Assembly (NCBI GenBank): GCA_942490995.1
Contig: CALOBG010000131.1
Location: 13,061-77,060, forward strand
DNA length: 64,000 nucleotides
Origin: UBA981 sp942490995
GTDB lineage: Bacteria > Pseudomonadota > Gammaproteobacteria > Ga0077536
Direction: 5' to 3'
Part shown: positions 17,426-24,649 of the stretch, piece by piece
How positions within the stretch are numbered: the first letter of the stretch is position 1
Layout: each line of letters begins with the position of its first letter
The notes under the pieces: generated by a model
Told to the model about the DNA's origin: nothing
Database searches by the model: none
The model's input: the letters and a program-made list of their open reading frames with translations, nothing else
Program-made: the position numbers and the translations under genes

Positions 17426-19263
17426 ACACACTCGACACCCGCCTCGAAGCGCTGCGCGCGGCATGCCGCGAACTGCCCAACCTGCCGGGCGTCTACCGCA
17501 TGCTCGACCCGCGTGGCGAGGTGATTTACGTCGGCAAGGCGCGCAACCTGCGCAAGCGCGTGTCGAGCTACTTCAACCGCAACGCCGGCCACGGTCCCAA
17601 GGTGGTGGCGATGGTCGCCATGGTCGAGCGCTTCGAGATCACCGCCACCGCCAACGAAACCGAAGCGCTGATCCTGGAAAGCAACCTGATCAAGGATATT
17701 CGGCCGCGCTATAACGTGGTGCTGCGCGACGATAAATCGTATCCGTGGATCTACGCCGAACTCGATGTCGATTTCCCGCGCCTGCAGTTCCACCGCGGCG
17801 CACGCAATGGCAAAGGCCGTTATTTCGGCCCGTTTCCCAACGCCGGCGCGGTGCGCCAGACCCTCAATCTGCTGCAGAAACTGTTTTTGATCCGGCAGTG
17901 CGAGGACAGCTTTTTCCGTAATCGCAGCCGGCCCTGCCTGCAGTACCAGATCAACCGCTGCACCGCGCCCTGCGTGGGACTGATCGAGCCGGCCGAGTAC
18001 CAGGCCGACGTCCGCCATGCGCTGATGTTTCTCGAAGGTCGCGACGAGGAAGTGATCGGCTACCTGGTCACGCAGATGGAGAGCGCCGCGGGCGCGCTCG
18101 ATTTTGAACGCGCGGCGCGGATCCGCGATCAGATCACGAGCCTCAAGCGCGTCCAGCTCGAACAGAACGTGGCGGGCGCGGAAGGGGACTTCGATGTGGT
18201 GGCCGCCGCCGTGCGTAATGGCGTCGGTTGTGTGCAGGTGTTTTTTGTCCGCCATGGCCGGGTCCTCGGCAACAAGGCATTTTTCCCCGCGCATACCAAT
18301 GACTCGACCAGCCAGGAGATCCTCGAGGCCTTCGTGCCACAGTTTTACCTGTCAGACCATCGCGACCGCGAGGTGCCGCGGGACATTATCGTCAGCGAAA
18401 GCCTGCGCGAAGCCGGCTGGCTGGCCGAAGCCTTGACCCTGCGCTGTGGCCACCGCGTCGCGATCCGTGATGCAGTGCGCGGCGAACGCGCGAAGTGGGT
18501 GCGCATGGCGAGCGAAAATGCGAGCTTGTCGGTCGACCAGCGGCTGTCCAACGCCGCCGACCAGATCGAACGTATGAATGCACTGACCGCGGTCCTCAAA
18601 CGTGACCAGACGCTGGAGCGCCTGGAGTGTTTTGACATCAGCCATACCGCCGGCGAGGCGACCGTGGCATCGTGCGTGGTGTTCGATCAGAACGGACCAC
18701 GCAAAGCCGACTACCGCAAGTTCAATATCAAGGACGCCGCGGCGGGCGATGATTATGCGGCCATGCACGAGGCGCTGCTGCGCCGTTACAGCCGTCTCAA
18801 GCGCGAAGACGGTGCGATGCCGGATATCCTGCTCATCGATGGCGGTAAAGGGCAGGTCAGCCAGGCGCTCGAAGTGCTGCGCGAATTGCAGATCGACGAC
18901 GTCACGGTGGTCGGGATCGCCAAGGGCACCACGCGCAAGCCCGGCCTCGAGACCTTGTTGTTAAACGACGGGTCGCTGGAATACCGCTTGCCGCCGGATT
19001 CGGTCGCCCTGCACCTGCTCCAGCATATCCGTGACGAAGCGCACCGCTTCGCGATCGAGGCCCATCGGCGCTCACGGGCCAATAACCGGCGCCGCTCGCC
19101 GCTGGAACAGATCGACGGCATCGGCGCCAAGCGCCGCCAGCGTCTGATGCAGCATTTTGGTGGCCTGCAGGGTGTCAGCCGGGCCGGCGTCGATGATCTG
19201 GTGCGGGTTCAGGGCATCAGCCGCGAACTCGCACAACGGATATACGATTTGATGCACGAGTAG
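17422..19263 (+). CDS. uvrC: Excinuclease ABC subunit C
   Basis: This 613-residue protein has the full UvrC layout. A GIY-YIG nuclease lies at the N-terminus (LPGVYRM, EVIYVGKARNLRKRV). A cysteine-bearing linker (CEDSF, CLQYQINRCTAPCVG) leads into the UVR domain (about 205-240), then the RNase H-like second nuclease with FDISHTAGE, and a C-terminal helix-hairpin-helix pair (IDGIGAKRRQRLMQHFGG, VQGISRELAQRIYDLM). It makes both incisions in nucleotide excision repair with UvrA and UvrB. The ATG overlaps the stop of the glycosylase gene; pgsA starts 4 bp after its stop. Confidence 0.98.
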   Translation: MNTLDTRLEALRAACRELPNLPGVYRMLDPRGEVIYVGKARNLRKRVSSYFNRNAGHGPKVVAMVAMVERFEITATANETEALILESNLIKDIRPRYNVVLRDDKSYPWIYAELDVDFPRLQFHRGARNGKGRYFGPFPNAGAVRQTLNLLQKLFLIRQCEDSFFRNRSRPCLQYQINRCTAPCVGLIEPAEYQADVRHALMFLEGRDEEVIGYLVTQMESAAGALDFERAARIRDQITSLKRVQLEQNVAGAEGDFDVVAAAVRNGVGCVQVFFVRHGRVLGNKAFFPAHTNDSTSQEILEAFVPQFYLSDHRDREVPRDIIVSESLREAGWLAEALTLRCGHRVAIRDAVRGERAKWVRMASENASLSVDQRLSNAADQIERMNALTAVLKRDQTLERLECFDISHTAGEATVASCVVFDQNGPRKADYRKFNIKDAAAGDDYAAMHEALLRRYSRLKREDGAMPDILLIDGGKGQVSQALEVLRELQIDDVTVVGIAKGTTRKPGLETLLLNDGSLEYRLPPDSVALHLLQHIRDEAHRFAIEAHRRSRANNRRRSPLEQIDGIGAKRRQRLMQHFGGLQGVSRAGVDDLVRVQGISRELAQRIYDLMHE

Positions 19264-19267
19264 TGCG

Positions 19268-19822
19268 ATGACCTTACCCAATATCCTCACCCTGTTCCGG
19301 ATTGCACTTATCCCATGCTTTGTGGTGAGTTTTTATCTGCCTTCGCGGCATGCTGAAATCGTTGCGGCGGCAATTTTCGGTATTGCGGCATTGACCGACT
19401 GGCTCGACGGCTACCTGGCGCGACGCCTCGACCAGCATTCCCAGCTCGGGGCTTTTCTCGATCCGGTCGCCGATAAATTGATGGTCGCGGTGGTGCTGAT
19501 CGTTTTGCTGCAGCGGCAGCCCGAATTGTGGCTGGCACTGCCCGTGGCGGTGATCATCGGGCGCGAAATCACGGTTTCCGCATTGCGCGAGTGGATGGCC
19601 GAGATCGGCGCGCGCGGCAAGGTTGCGGTGTCGTGGCTGGGTAAAATCAAAACCGCGCTGCAGATGACCGCGCTGGGACTGATGGTGCTCGGTCACGCCG
19701 ATGGTGCGCCGGCATGGTTCGGCCAGCTCGGGGTGATTATGCTTTACGCCGCCACCATCATGACCCTGTGGTCGATGCTGGCCTACCTGCGCCTGGCCTG
19801 GCCTGATCTCAAAGGGCAATAA
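19268..19822 (+). CDS. pgsA: CDP-diacylglycerol--glycerol-3-phosphate 3-phosphatidyltransferase
   Basis: This 184-residue inner-membrane enzyme makes phosphatidylglycerol phosphate, the committed step to phosphatidylglycerol and cardiolipin. It contains the CDP-alcohol phosphotransferase signature DGYLAR-8-G-3-D-3-D (about residues 55-80) and four to five membrane helices. It starts with the typical MTLPNILTLFRI. Length is that of E. coli PgsA. It lies 4 bp after uvrC and about 240 bp before the tRNA cluster, the standard gammaproteobacterial order. Confidence 0.97.
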   Translation: MTLPNILTLFRIALIPCFVVSFYLPSRHAEIVAAAIFGIAALTDWLDGYLARRLDQHSQLGAFLDPVADKLMVAVVLIVLLQRQPELWLALPVAVIIGREITVSALREWMAEIGARGKVAVSWLGKIKTALQMTALGLMVLGHADGAPAWFGQLGVIMLYAATIMTLWSMLAYLRLAWPDLKGQ

Positions 19823-19938
19823 GGTTCTCGGCGGTACATCGTGGCAAAACCTCAAGTGGGCTTAAGCAGCGTTTGTCGGGCGCGTTTCGCCGCTTTTGGC
19901 GGGGTCGGGCCTAAGTACAGGACCACACAGGTATTTTC

Positions 19939-19966
19939 TTGACAGTAGCCGCGCCAAAGTTAAAAT
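19939..19966 (+). promoter_or_regulatory. Sigma-70 promoter of the tRNA operon
   Basis: TTGACA at 19939-19944 is a perfect -35 box. TAAAAT at 19961-19966 is a near-perfect -10 box, 16 bases away. The next bases (GGCGCACC) are GC-rich, a discriminator typical of stable-RNA promoters under stringent control. It lies about 90 bp upstream of tRNA-Gly. Confidence 0.85.
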
Positions 19967-20059
19967 GGCGCACCGATTGCGAGGGCCGGATCCGTGGTGT
20001 GGCCTTCAGGGGTCAACGGCCAGGCCGTTACTCCATCAATCAGGCGGTGATCTGACGAC

Positions 20060-20135
20060 GCGGGAATAGCTCAGTTGGTAGAGCACAACCTTGCCAAGGT
20101 TGGGGTCGCGAGTTCGAATCTCGTTTCCCGCTCCA
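20060..20135 (+). tRNA. glyW: tRNA-Gly (anticodon GCC)
   Basis: A 76-base cloverleaf: acceptor GCGGGAA pairs with TTCCCGC, the D-arm holds AGCTCAGTTGGTAGAGC, the anticodon loop is TTGCCAA (GCC), and the T-arm is GAGTTCGAATCTC. The 3' CCA is encoded. It is first of three tRNAs in the same order as E. coli glyW-cysT-leuZ. Confidence 0.97.
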
Positions 20136-20216
20136 GCTTTTATGGCGAAATTCTGTTTTCTGAACGCCAGCCTGCTGACGACCCGCACCACCGCGGGCAG
20201 CGGCGAACCCTCCGAC

Positions 20217-20287
20217 GGCTGGGTGGCAGAGTGGTTATGCAGCGGCCTGCAAAGCCGTGTACGCCGGTTCGATTCCGGCCTCAGCCT
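20217..20287 (+). tRNA. cysT: tRNA-Cys (anticodon GCA)
   Basis: A 71-base cloverleaf without encoded CCA: acceptor GGCTGGG pairs with CTCAGCC (one G-U), the anticodon loop is CTGCAAA (GCA), and the T-loop is GGTTCGATTCC. The discriminator is U73, the identity base for cysteine. The bases after it read CAC, so CCA must be added by nucleotidyltransferase. Confidence 0.95.
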
Positions 20288-20311
20288 CACTTAATATTTC
20301 CCTTCCGGTCT

Positions 20312-20395
20312 GCCCGGGTGGCGGAACAGGTAGACGCAGCGGACTTAAAATCCGCCGGCCTAACGGTCGTGCCGGTTCGATTCCGGCCCCGGGCA
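20312..20395 (+). tRNA. leuZ: tRNA-Leu (anticodon UAA)
   Basis: A class II tRNA of 84 bases with a long variable arm (CCGGCCTAACGGTCGT region). Acceptor GCCCGGG pairs with CCCGGGC, the anticodon loop is CTTAAAA (UAA), the T-loop is GGTTCGATTCC, and the discriminator is A73. The following TCT shows CCA is not encoded. No clear terminator follows before the toxin-antitoxin pair. Confidence 0.96.
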
Positions 20396-20464
20396 TCTCA
20401 GCCAAGATCCGCATCCGCCGACTCTGGAGGCCCGGTCATGAGTCGCCGGGAACCGGCTCGGTGC

Positions 20465-20512
20465 TTGACGATTCACGGCCGCGTACTCTACTGTCCCTTA
20501 CATAAAGTAAGG
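20465..20512 (+). promoter_or_regulatory. Promoter and palindromic operator of the toxin-antitoxin operon
   Basis: TTGACG (20465-20470) is a good -35 box; TACTGT (20489-20494), 18 bases on, is a weaker -10. Directly after it lies a perfect inverted repeat CCTTAC-ATAAA-GTAAGG (20496-20512) whose right arm includes the AAGG ribosome site of the antitoxin. An AbrB-type antitoxin bound there would block both transcription and translation start. The palindrome is certain; the function is inferred. Confidence 0.65.
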
Positions 20513-20521
20513 AATTCCGTC

Positions 20522-20770
20522 ATGCCGACATCAACAGTGACCTCAAAAGGCCAGATCACACTACCGCGCGATGTGCGCAGAGCGCTGGCTCTGGATGCCG
20601 GGGACAAGGTTGATTTTGTCGCGGTAGAGGGCGGTTACAAGCTTGTGCCGCTGCGCCGAGACGTGCGTGCAGTTAAAGGGCGGTTCGCAGGCCGCGTTAA
20701 GCGACCGGTGACGCTGGCCGAGATGGACGAGGCCATCGCGCAATCGGCCGCGCGCAGCGGTCAAAAGTGA
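20522..20770 (+). CDS. AbrB/MazE-type antitoxin
   Basis: This 82-residue protein starts with a SpoVT/AbrB swapped-hairpin DNA-binding domain: TVTSKGQITLPRDVRRALAL (about 5-24) then GDKVDFVAVEGGYKLVPL. The C-terminal tail (about 48-82) is basic then acidic, suited to bind and block a toxin. The ATG at 20522 sits 8 bases after TAAGGA. Its stop overlaps the GTG of the vapC-like gene by four bases (GTGA), the usual arrangement for a toxin-antitoxin pair. It likely represses its own operon through the palindrome upstream. Confidence 0.88.
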   Translation: MPTSTVTSKGQITLPRDVRRALALDAGDKVDFVAVEGGYKLVPLRRDVRAVKGRFAGRVKRPVTLAEMDEAIAQSAARSGQK

Positions 20771-21162
20771 TCGGCCTCGATACTAACATCCTGGTCCGTT
20801 ACCTGACCCAGGATGACCCGCAACAGGCACCGCAAGCGACTCGAATCTTCGAGGAAACATTGACCGACGACAACCCGGGTTTCATCGGCCTGGTGGTATT
20901 GGTCGAGACCATTTGGGTTCTGCGACGCTTGTACCAGGCCAGTGCGGAAGAACTCCGGCAGACCGTGAGCGATCTTTTAGGCAGCCGCACCATCGTGGTC
21001 GAAAGCCGAGACGCTGTAGCCCAGGCTGTGGCCCGCGCCGAGAACAATGGCGTCGATTTCGCCGACGCCATCATCGTGGCCTCGGCACTGGACGCGGGTT
21101 GTCGCGAGGTATTGAGTTTCGACCGTGGCGCGGTTCGCGCCGGCATGACGCTGGTTGAATAA
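20767..21162 (+). CDS. vapC: VapC-type PIN-domain ribonuclease toxin
   Basis: This 131-residue PIN-domain protein has all the acidic residues of the active site: Asp5 (IGLDTNILVRY), Glu47 (VETIWVL), Asp97/Asp100 (VDFADAIIVASA) and Asp119 (SFDRG). VapC toxins cleave tRNA or rRNA when freed from their antitoxin. The GTG start overlaps the antitoxin stop, so expression is coupled. It lies directly downstream of three tRNA genes, a frequent site for acquired modules, though no insertion boundary is visible. Confidence 0.92.
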   Translation: MIGLDTNILVRYLTQDDPQQAPQATRIFEETLTDDNPGFIGLVVLVETIWVLRRLYQASAEELRQTVSDLLGSRTIVVESRDAVAQAVARAENNGVDFADAIIVASALDAGCREVLSFDRGAVRAGMTLVE

Positions 21163-21223
21163 ACTTCATTCAGCGAATTTGCAGGCCGGATTAGTCCCCA
21201 TATTCGCAACCAGGTAAACGACG

Positions 21224-22045
21224 ATGAGTACCCTATGGAAAATAAGGACCGGGAAAATCGCTGTTCTGGGCCTTGTCATCGTCGCAATGCTGGGTGCGGG
21301 CCTGTTCGCGATGCAGCAATCTGAAGCAGGCGAAGCGGAGCGCACGCAGACACCATCCACTGGCGAAAAAGTTGCGGCATTCCTGCAACGCCAGCGCGTA
21401 TATTTCACGCCACGCCCAGGGGATGGAGAAGAACTTACAACCTTTTGCCTCAGGCTCTATGACGATCTTAAAGCCAATCGAAACGTCGAAGCGGTGCGGC
21501 CCATTGCCACCGCGCAGGATCCTGATGCACTGGATCACGGTTCGCTGAACAACTGTGATGCGGGTGAAGTTCGTCCGCCGTCAGGGGAGGGCGGTTATCG
21601 GTATCTTCGCGCCTTCGGATATCGCAATTTGAAACTCTATCGCGTGGACGCGGGCGGGGAAATCCTGAACGGCCTGAACGAGGCTTACATCATCTATGGT
21701 GAGCAGCGCCTGGAACGTCAGGGGTTACACTCCGGGATCTACGCACTCGATCCGCGTACCTGCGATTCCCGAGCCCTAGTTGGCTTTCAAGCTGAGAACG
21801 CTGGAAAAATCAAGACCATGGGCGCGGCAGACTTGATTCGCTACGAAGGCGAATACCTCGTCTATGCTTTGCAGGAGCTATTTGGTGGTGAATCTAGTAA
21901 TTCAATACTTAGAGTATATCGCCTGGCTATCGATTATCAGCGACCTGGGCCGATCTGCTCCTTTTATTATCCGGATATCAACGTACTGCGGACCCATCCA
22001 CCGACCGATACGTACAACAGCGGCGGTCGAAGTTTTGCCGATTGA
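21224..22045 (+). CDS. Hypothetical exported or membrane-anchored protein
   Basis: This 273-residue protein has an uncleaved-looking N-terminal hydrophobic segment (GKIAVLGLVIVAMLGAGLFA, about 10-29) followed by a mostly beta-like soluble domain. Two Cys pairs are possible (Cys75/Cys111 and Cys182/Cys246), consistent with a periplasmic location. I recognise no family. The coding DNA is visibly less GC-rich than its neighbours. The operon context is neutral: it follows the toxin-antitoxin pair by 60 bp and precedes a c-di-GMP phosphodiesterase gene by about 290 bp. Confidence 0.6.
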   Translation: MSTLWKIRTGKIAVLGLVIVAMLGAGLFAMQQSEAGEAERTQTPSTGEKVAAFLQRQRVYFTPRPGDGEELTTFCLRLYDDLKANRNVEAVRPIATAQDPDALDHGSLNNCDAGEVRPPSGEGGYRYLRAFGYRNLKLYRVDAGGEILNGLNEAYIIYGEQRLERQGLHSGIYALDPRTCDSRALVGFQAENAGKIKTMGAADLIRYEGEYLVYALQELFGGESSNSILRVYRLAIDYQRPGPICSFYYPDINVLRTHPPTDTYNSGGRSFAD

Positions 22046-22338
22046 GTCAACGAGTGGAACGGTGAAGGCGGATTTCGATGCCGCAGTCGTTGCAGTGCTC
22101 TACTGCGTAGAAAAACTCCCCGGATTCTGGTTTTTAATATTCCTCGCCCATATGGCCGGTGGCTGCGATAACGCGGCAGACACGAATGTGAACGCGGGTC
22201 CGGCCAGGGCGCGCTCGAACCCACTCGCCCGGCCCGGTTAATCGAAAGCTACCCCGAAAATAATCAAATTTTTTATCTGGTTACATTGTATTTTTAATGC
22301 GATAGGATAGGGTCGATCGACAACTTATTGGTTCATCA
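22046..22338. other. AT-rich intergenic region before EAL gene
   Basis: About 290 bases without a convincing gene. The last 80 bases are unusually AT-rich for this window, including an ATCAAATTTTTTATC stretch and a TTGTATTTTTAATG stretch, so this is the likely promoter region of the GGDEF/EAL gene, but I cannot assign boxes. A 125-codon frame across the end of the previous gene has no protein-like features. Confidence 0.4.
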
Positions 22339-24126
22339 GTGGACAAACCTTTCGAAATGCTCGCGCAGGCGGCATTGCCCCCTATTCGCCCCCCCGCGCC
22401 GGGCCCGTTCCAGCCGTGTAGCAAACAGCACCCGCAGCGACCGGCGCAGGTGCGCATGCTGCACATCGCGAGTCATGCTGAAGACGTGGCGCTCGGTCGC
22501 TGGCAGCTCGGCGCGGATCGCGACATCGACCTGGTGGTGGCCGCCAACCTGGCTGACGGACTGGCGCTACTGGACACCTGCAGCGTCGATGTGGTGGTGT
22601 GCGCCAGCACGCTCGTTGACGCCAGCGCCGCCGCCGCGGTGAACGCGCTGCAGGCGCGTTGGCCGCAGGTGCCGGTGGTGATCGTCGCCGAGCACGGCGC
22701 GGACCCGGCCCTGCAGCGCGCGCTCAAATCCGGCGCCGACGATTTTGTAATTCGCGGGCACACCGATGCCGCGCTGATCCGCAAAACCGTTCACCAGGCA
22801 ATCGCTCGGCGCCGCACCAGTCGTGAACTGGAGTACCTGGCACGTCACGACAAACTGACCGGTCTCGCCAATCGCGAGTTGTTCGCCGATCGCGTGCAAC
22901 TCGCGCTGAATCGCGCCGACCGTGGCGGTCACAAGGTCGCGGTGCTGGTGCTGGATCTCGACCGCTTCCGCTCGGTCAACGAGGCCTACGGCCACGCGCG
23001 TGCCGACCGTCTGCTGATCGAGATAGCCCGGCGCCTGGAACACGCGACGCGTGTTATCGACACGGTCGCGCGTAGCGGCAGCAATGAGTTTTCGATCCTG
23101 ATCGAGCAATTCGACGACGACGGCGACCTGGCTCGGATCTGCAGCAAACTTCAGGTCCTGGTCGGTGAACCGCTGCCGCTCGGCAGCGAAACCGTGTTCC
23201 TCACCTGCAGTATCGGGGTCGCGGTGTACCCGAACGATGCCGGCGACCTGCGCAGCCTGATCGGCAGCGCGGACACCGCGCTCGAGCAGGCGCGCCGTGA
23301 CGGCCGCAATTGTACGCACCGCCATCGGCCTGTCATCGACGAGGGATCGGGCCAGCGTGCGCGCCTTGAACGCGCCATGCGGCCGGCCCTTGACGACAAC
23401 CAGTTCGTGCTGCGTTATCAGCCCAAGGTCAATCTTCAGACCGGCGCGGTGCTTGGCGTCGAAGCGCTGGTGCGCTGGCAGCATCCGCAGTTGGGACTGC
23501 TGATGCCCGCCCAATTTATTCCACTGGCCGAGCAGAGCGGCTTTATCGTTGCGCTGGGCGCGTGGGTGATCGAGCGGGCATTCGCCGATCTGCGTCATCT
23601 CGGCAGCGGTACGGCCAGCGAACTCAGCGTCGCCATCAATCTCTCAGCGCAGCAGTTTGCCCGCGGTGACCTGGTGCAGACGATCGAAGCCCTGCTCGAG
23701 CGTTACCAGGTCGATCCCAACCTGGTGATTTTCGAGATCACCGAAAGTACGCTGATGGCCGATACCGAGGCCAGTCTGCGCCAGCTCGATACCTTGAAGG
23801 CGATGGGGGTGATGGTCTACCTCGACGATTTCGGCACCGGCTATTCGTCGCTCGCCTACCTCAAACGGTTCCGCATCGATGGCCTGAAAATCGACCGCAG
23901 CTTTATCCGCGATGTCCCCCACGGTGGTGATGACGTCGCCATCGCTCGGGCCATCCTGGCGCTCGCTCACGCGCTGCAGCTCGGGGTGGTTGCCGAAGGC
24001 GTGGAGCACCCGGCGCAGCTCGATTTCGTCACCCGCGAAGGCTGCGACGAAGCCCAGGGCCGGCTGTTCAGCGCCGCGCTCGGCCCCACCGCCCTGCGTC
24101 GATGGCTGTCGATGCGCGAGAATTGA
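22339..24126 (+). CDS. c-di-GMP phosphodiesterase: receiver-like, degenerate GGDEF and EAL domains
   Basis: The frame encodes up to 595 residues from a GTG; Met7 and Met40 are alternative starts and none has a clear ribosome site. Residues about 38-150 look like a CheY fold without the phospho-acceptor Asp (VDVVVCASTLVD). The GGDEF domain reads GSNEF at 247-251, so cyclase activity is unlikely. The EAL domain is complete: EALVRW (about 375), INLSAQQ, EITES, DDFGTGYSSL, KIDRSF and EGVE. The protein should therefore degrade c-di-GMP, with the GGDEF domain perhaps sensing GTP. A nested hairpin follows the stop. Confidence 0.88.
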   Translation: MDKPFEMLAQAALPPIRPPAPGPFQPCSKQHPQRPAQVRMLHIASHAEDVALGRWQLGADRDIDLVVAANLADGLALLDTCSVDVVVCASTLVDASAAAAVNALQARWPQVPVVIVAEHGADPALQRALKSGADDFVIRGHTDAALIRKTVHQAIARRRTSRELEYLARHDKLTGLANRELFADRVQLALNRADRGGHKVAVLVLDLDRFRSVNEAYGHARADRLLIEIARRLEHATRVIDTVARSGSNEFSILIEQFDDDGDLARICSKLQVLVGEPLPLGSETVFLTCSIGVAVYPNDAGDLRSLIGSADTALEQARRDGRNCTHRHRPVIDEGSGQRARLERAMRPALDDNQFVLRYQPKVNLQTGAVLGVEALVRWQHPQLGLLMPAQFIPLAEQSGFIVALGAWVIERAFADLRHLGSGTASELSVAINLSAQQFARGDLVQTIEALLERYQVDPNLVIFEITESTLMADTEASLRQLDTLKAMGVMVYLDDFGTGYSSLAYLKRFRIDGLKIDRSFIRDVPHGGDDVAIARAILALAHALQLGVVAEGVEHPAQLDFVTREGCDEAQGRLFSAALGPTALRRWLSMREN

Positions 24127-24173
24127 CCACGCACCGCTAGCATTACACCGGCACCCGGTGGCATCATGCGTGG
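24127..24173 (+). terminator. Nested inverted repeat after the EAL gene
   Basis: An outer pair CCACGCA / TGCGTGG (24127-24133 and 24167-24173) encloses an inner perfect hairpin CACCGG-CAC-CCGGTG (24146-24160). It begins at the base after the stop codon. No T tract follows, so it may be a Rho-type 3' end or an mRNA-stabilising structure rather than a classical terminator. Confidence 0.4.
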
Positions 24174-24276
24174 CAGGGCAAATGCTGCACTGCGTTGGCT
24201 GGATGTCACAGTCAGCGCGATGTGTTGCATTTTCGCATCATTCTCGCGCAAGTTATCTGATTTTCTTTGTAAATCC

Positions 24277-24304
24277 TTGCATTCGCAGACGCAATCAATA
24301 AAAT
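24277..24304 (+). promoter_or_regulatory. Candidate sigma-70 promoter for the hopanoid cyclase gene
   Basis: TTGCAT (24277-24282) and TAAAAT (24299-24304) are spaced by 16 bases in the only AT-rich stretch upstream of the cyclase. It would give an untranslated leader of about 340 bases. Confidence 0.5.
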
Positions 24305-24649
24305 ATTCGCGTCTTATAAAAACAACGATCAGCGCCTCGGGCGCAACAGCAGCGGAAACCCGCGGCTGCCGACAGGTTTTCTGGCCCGGAATACCGACGT
24401 TATGGCGATGGCGGGAACAACGGACACTGTTTGGCACTTCATCGACATACAGCACTTGCCGCCGCCCGCCGTTACCAGCGCCGGGCGTGTGATCGCGTGC
24501 CTGACCCGCGGCGCGCATTCGCGACGGCGAAGATTAACGTCCGCAAATGCGCACGAAAGCGCATGGCGACGGTCGTATAACGGTTGAGAAGCGCGCGCTG
24601 TGTACGGCGTGCCAAAAAAACGGAACGGCCACCTGGGGCCGGGTAAAAA

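Larger units (their letters stand above)
24127..24649. other. Long leader region of the squalene-hopene cyclase gene
   Basis: About 520 bases without a gene. After the nested hairpin comes an AT-rich segment (24220-24330) with a plausible promoter, then about 340 bases of leader up to the cyclase ATG. Two copies of a TTGCAT-TCGCA sequence lie near 24225 and 24277. I recognise no known riboswitch. Confidence 0.45.

Noticed and set aside
22567..23598. A 343-residue minus-strand frame
   Set aside because: Antisense to the GGDEF/EAL gene; no recognisable domain, while the plus strand is full of motifs.
24220..24330. The AT-rich stretch as an origin or integration site
   Set aside because: No DnaA-box cluster, att-like repeat or integrase; a promoter is a simpler reading.
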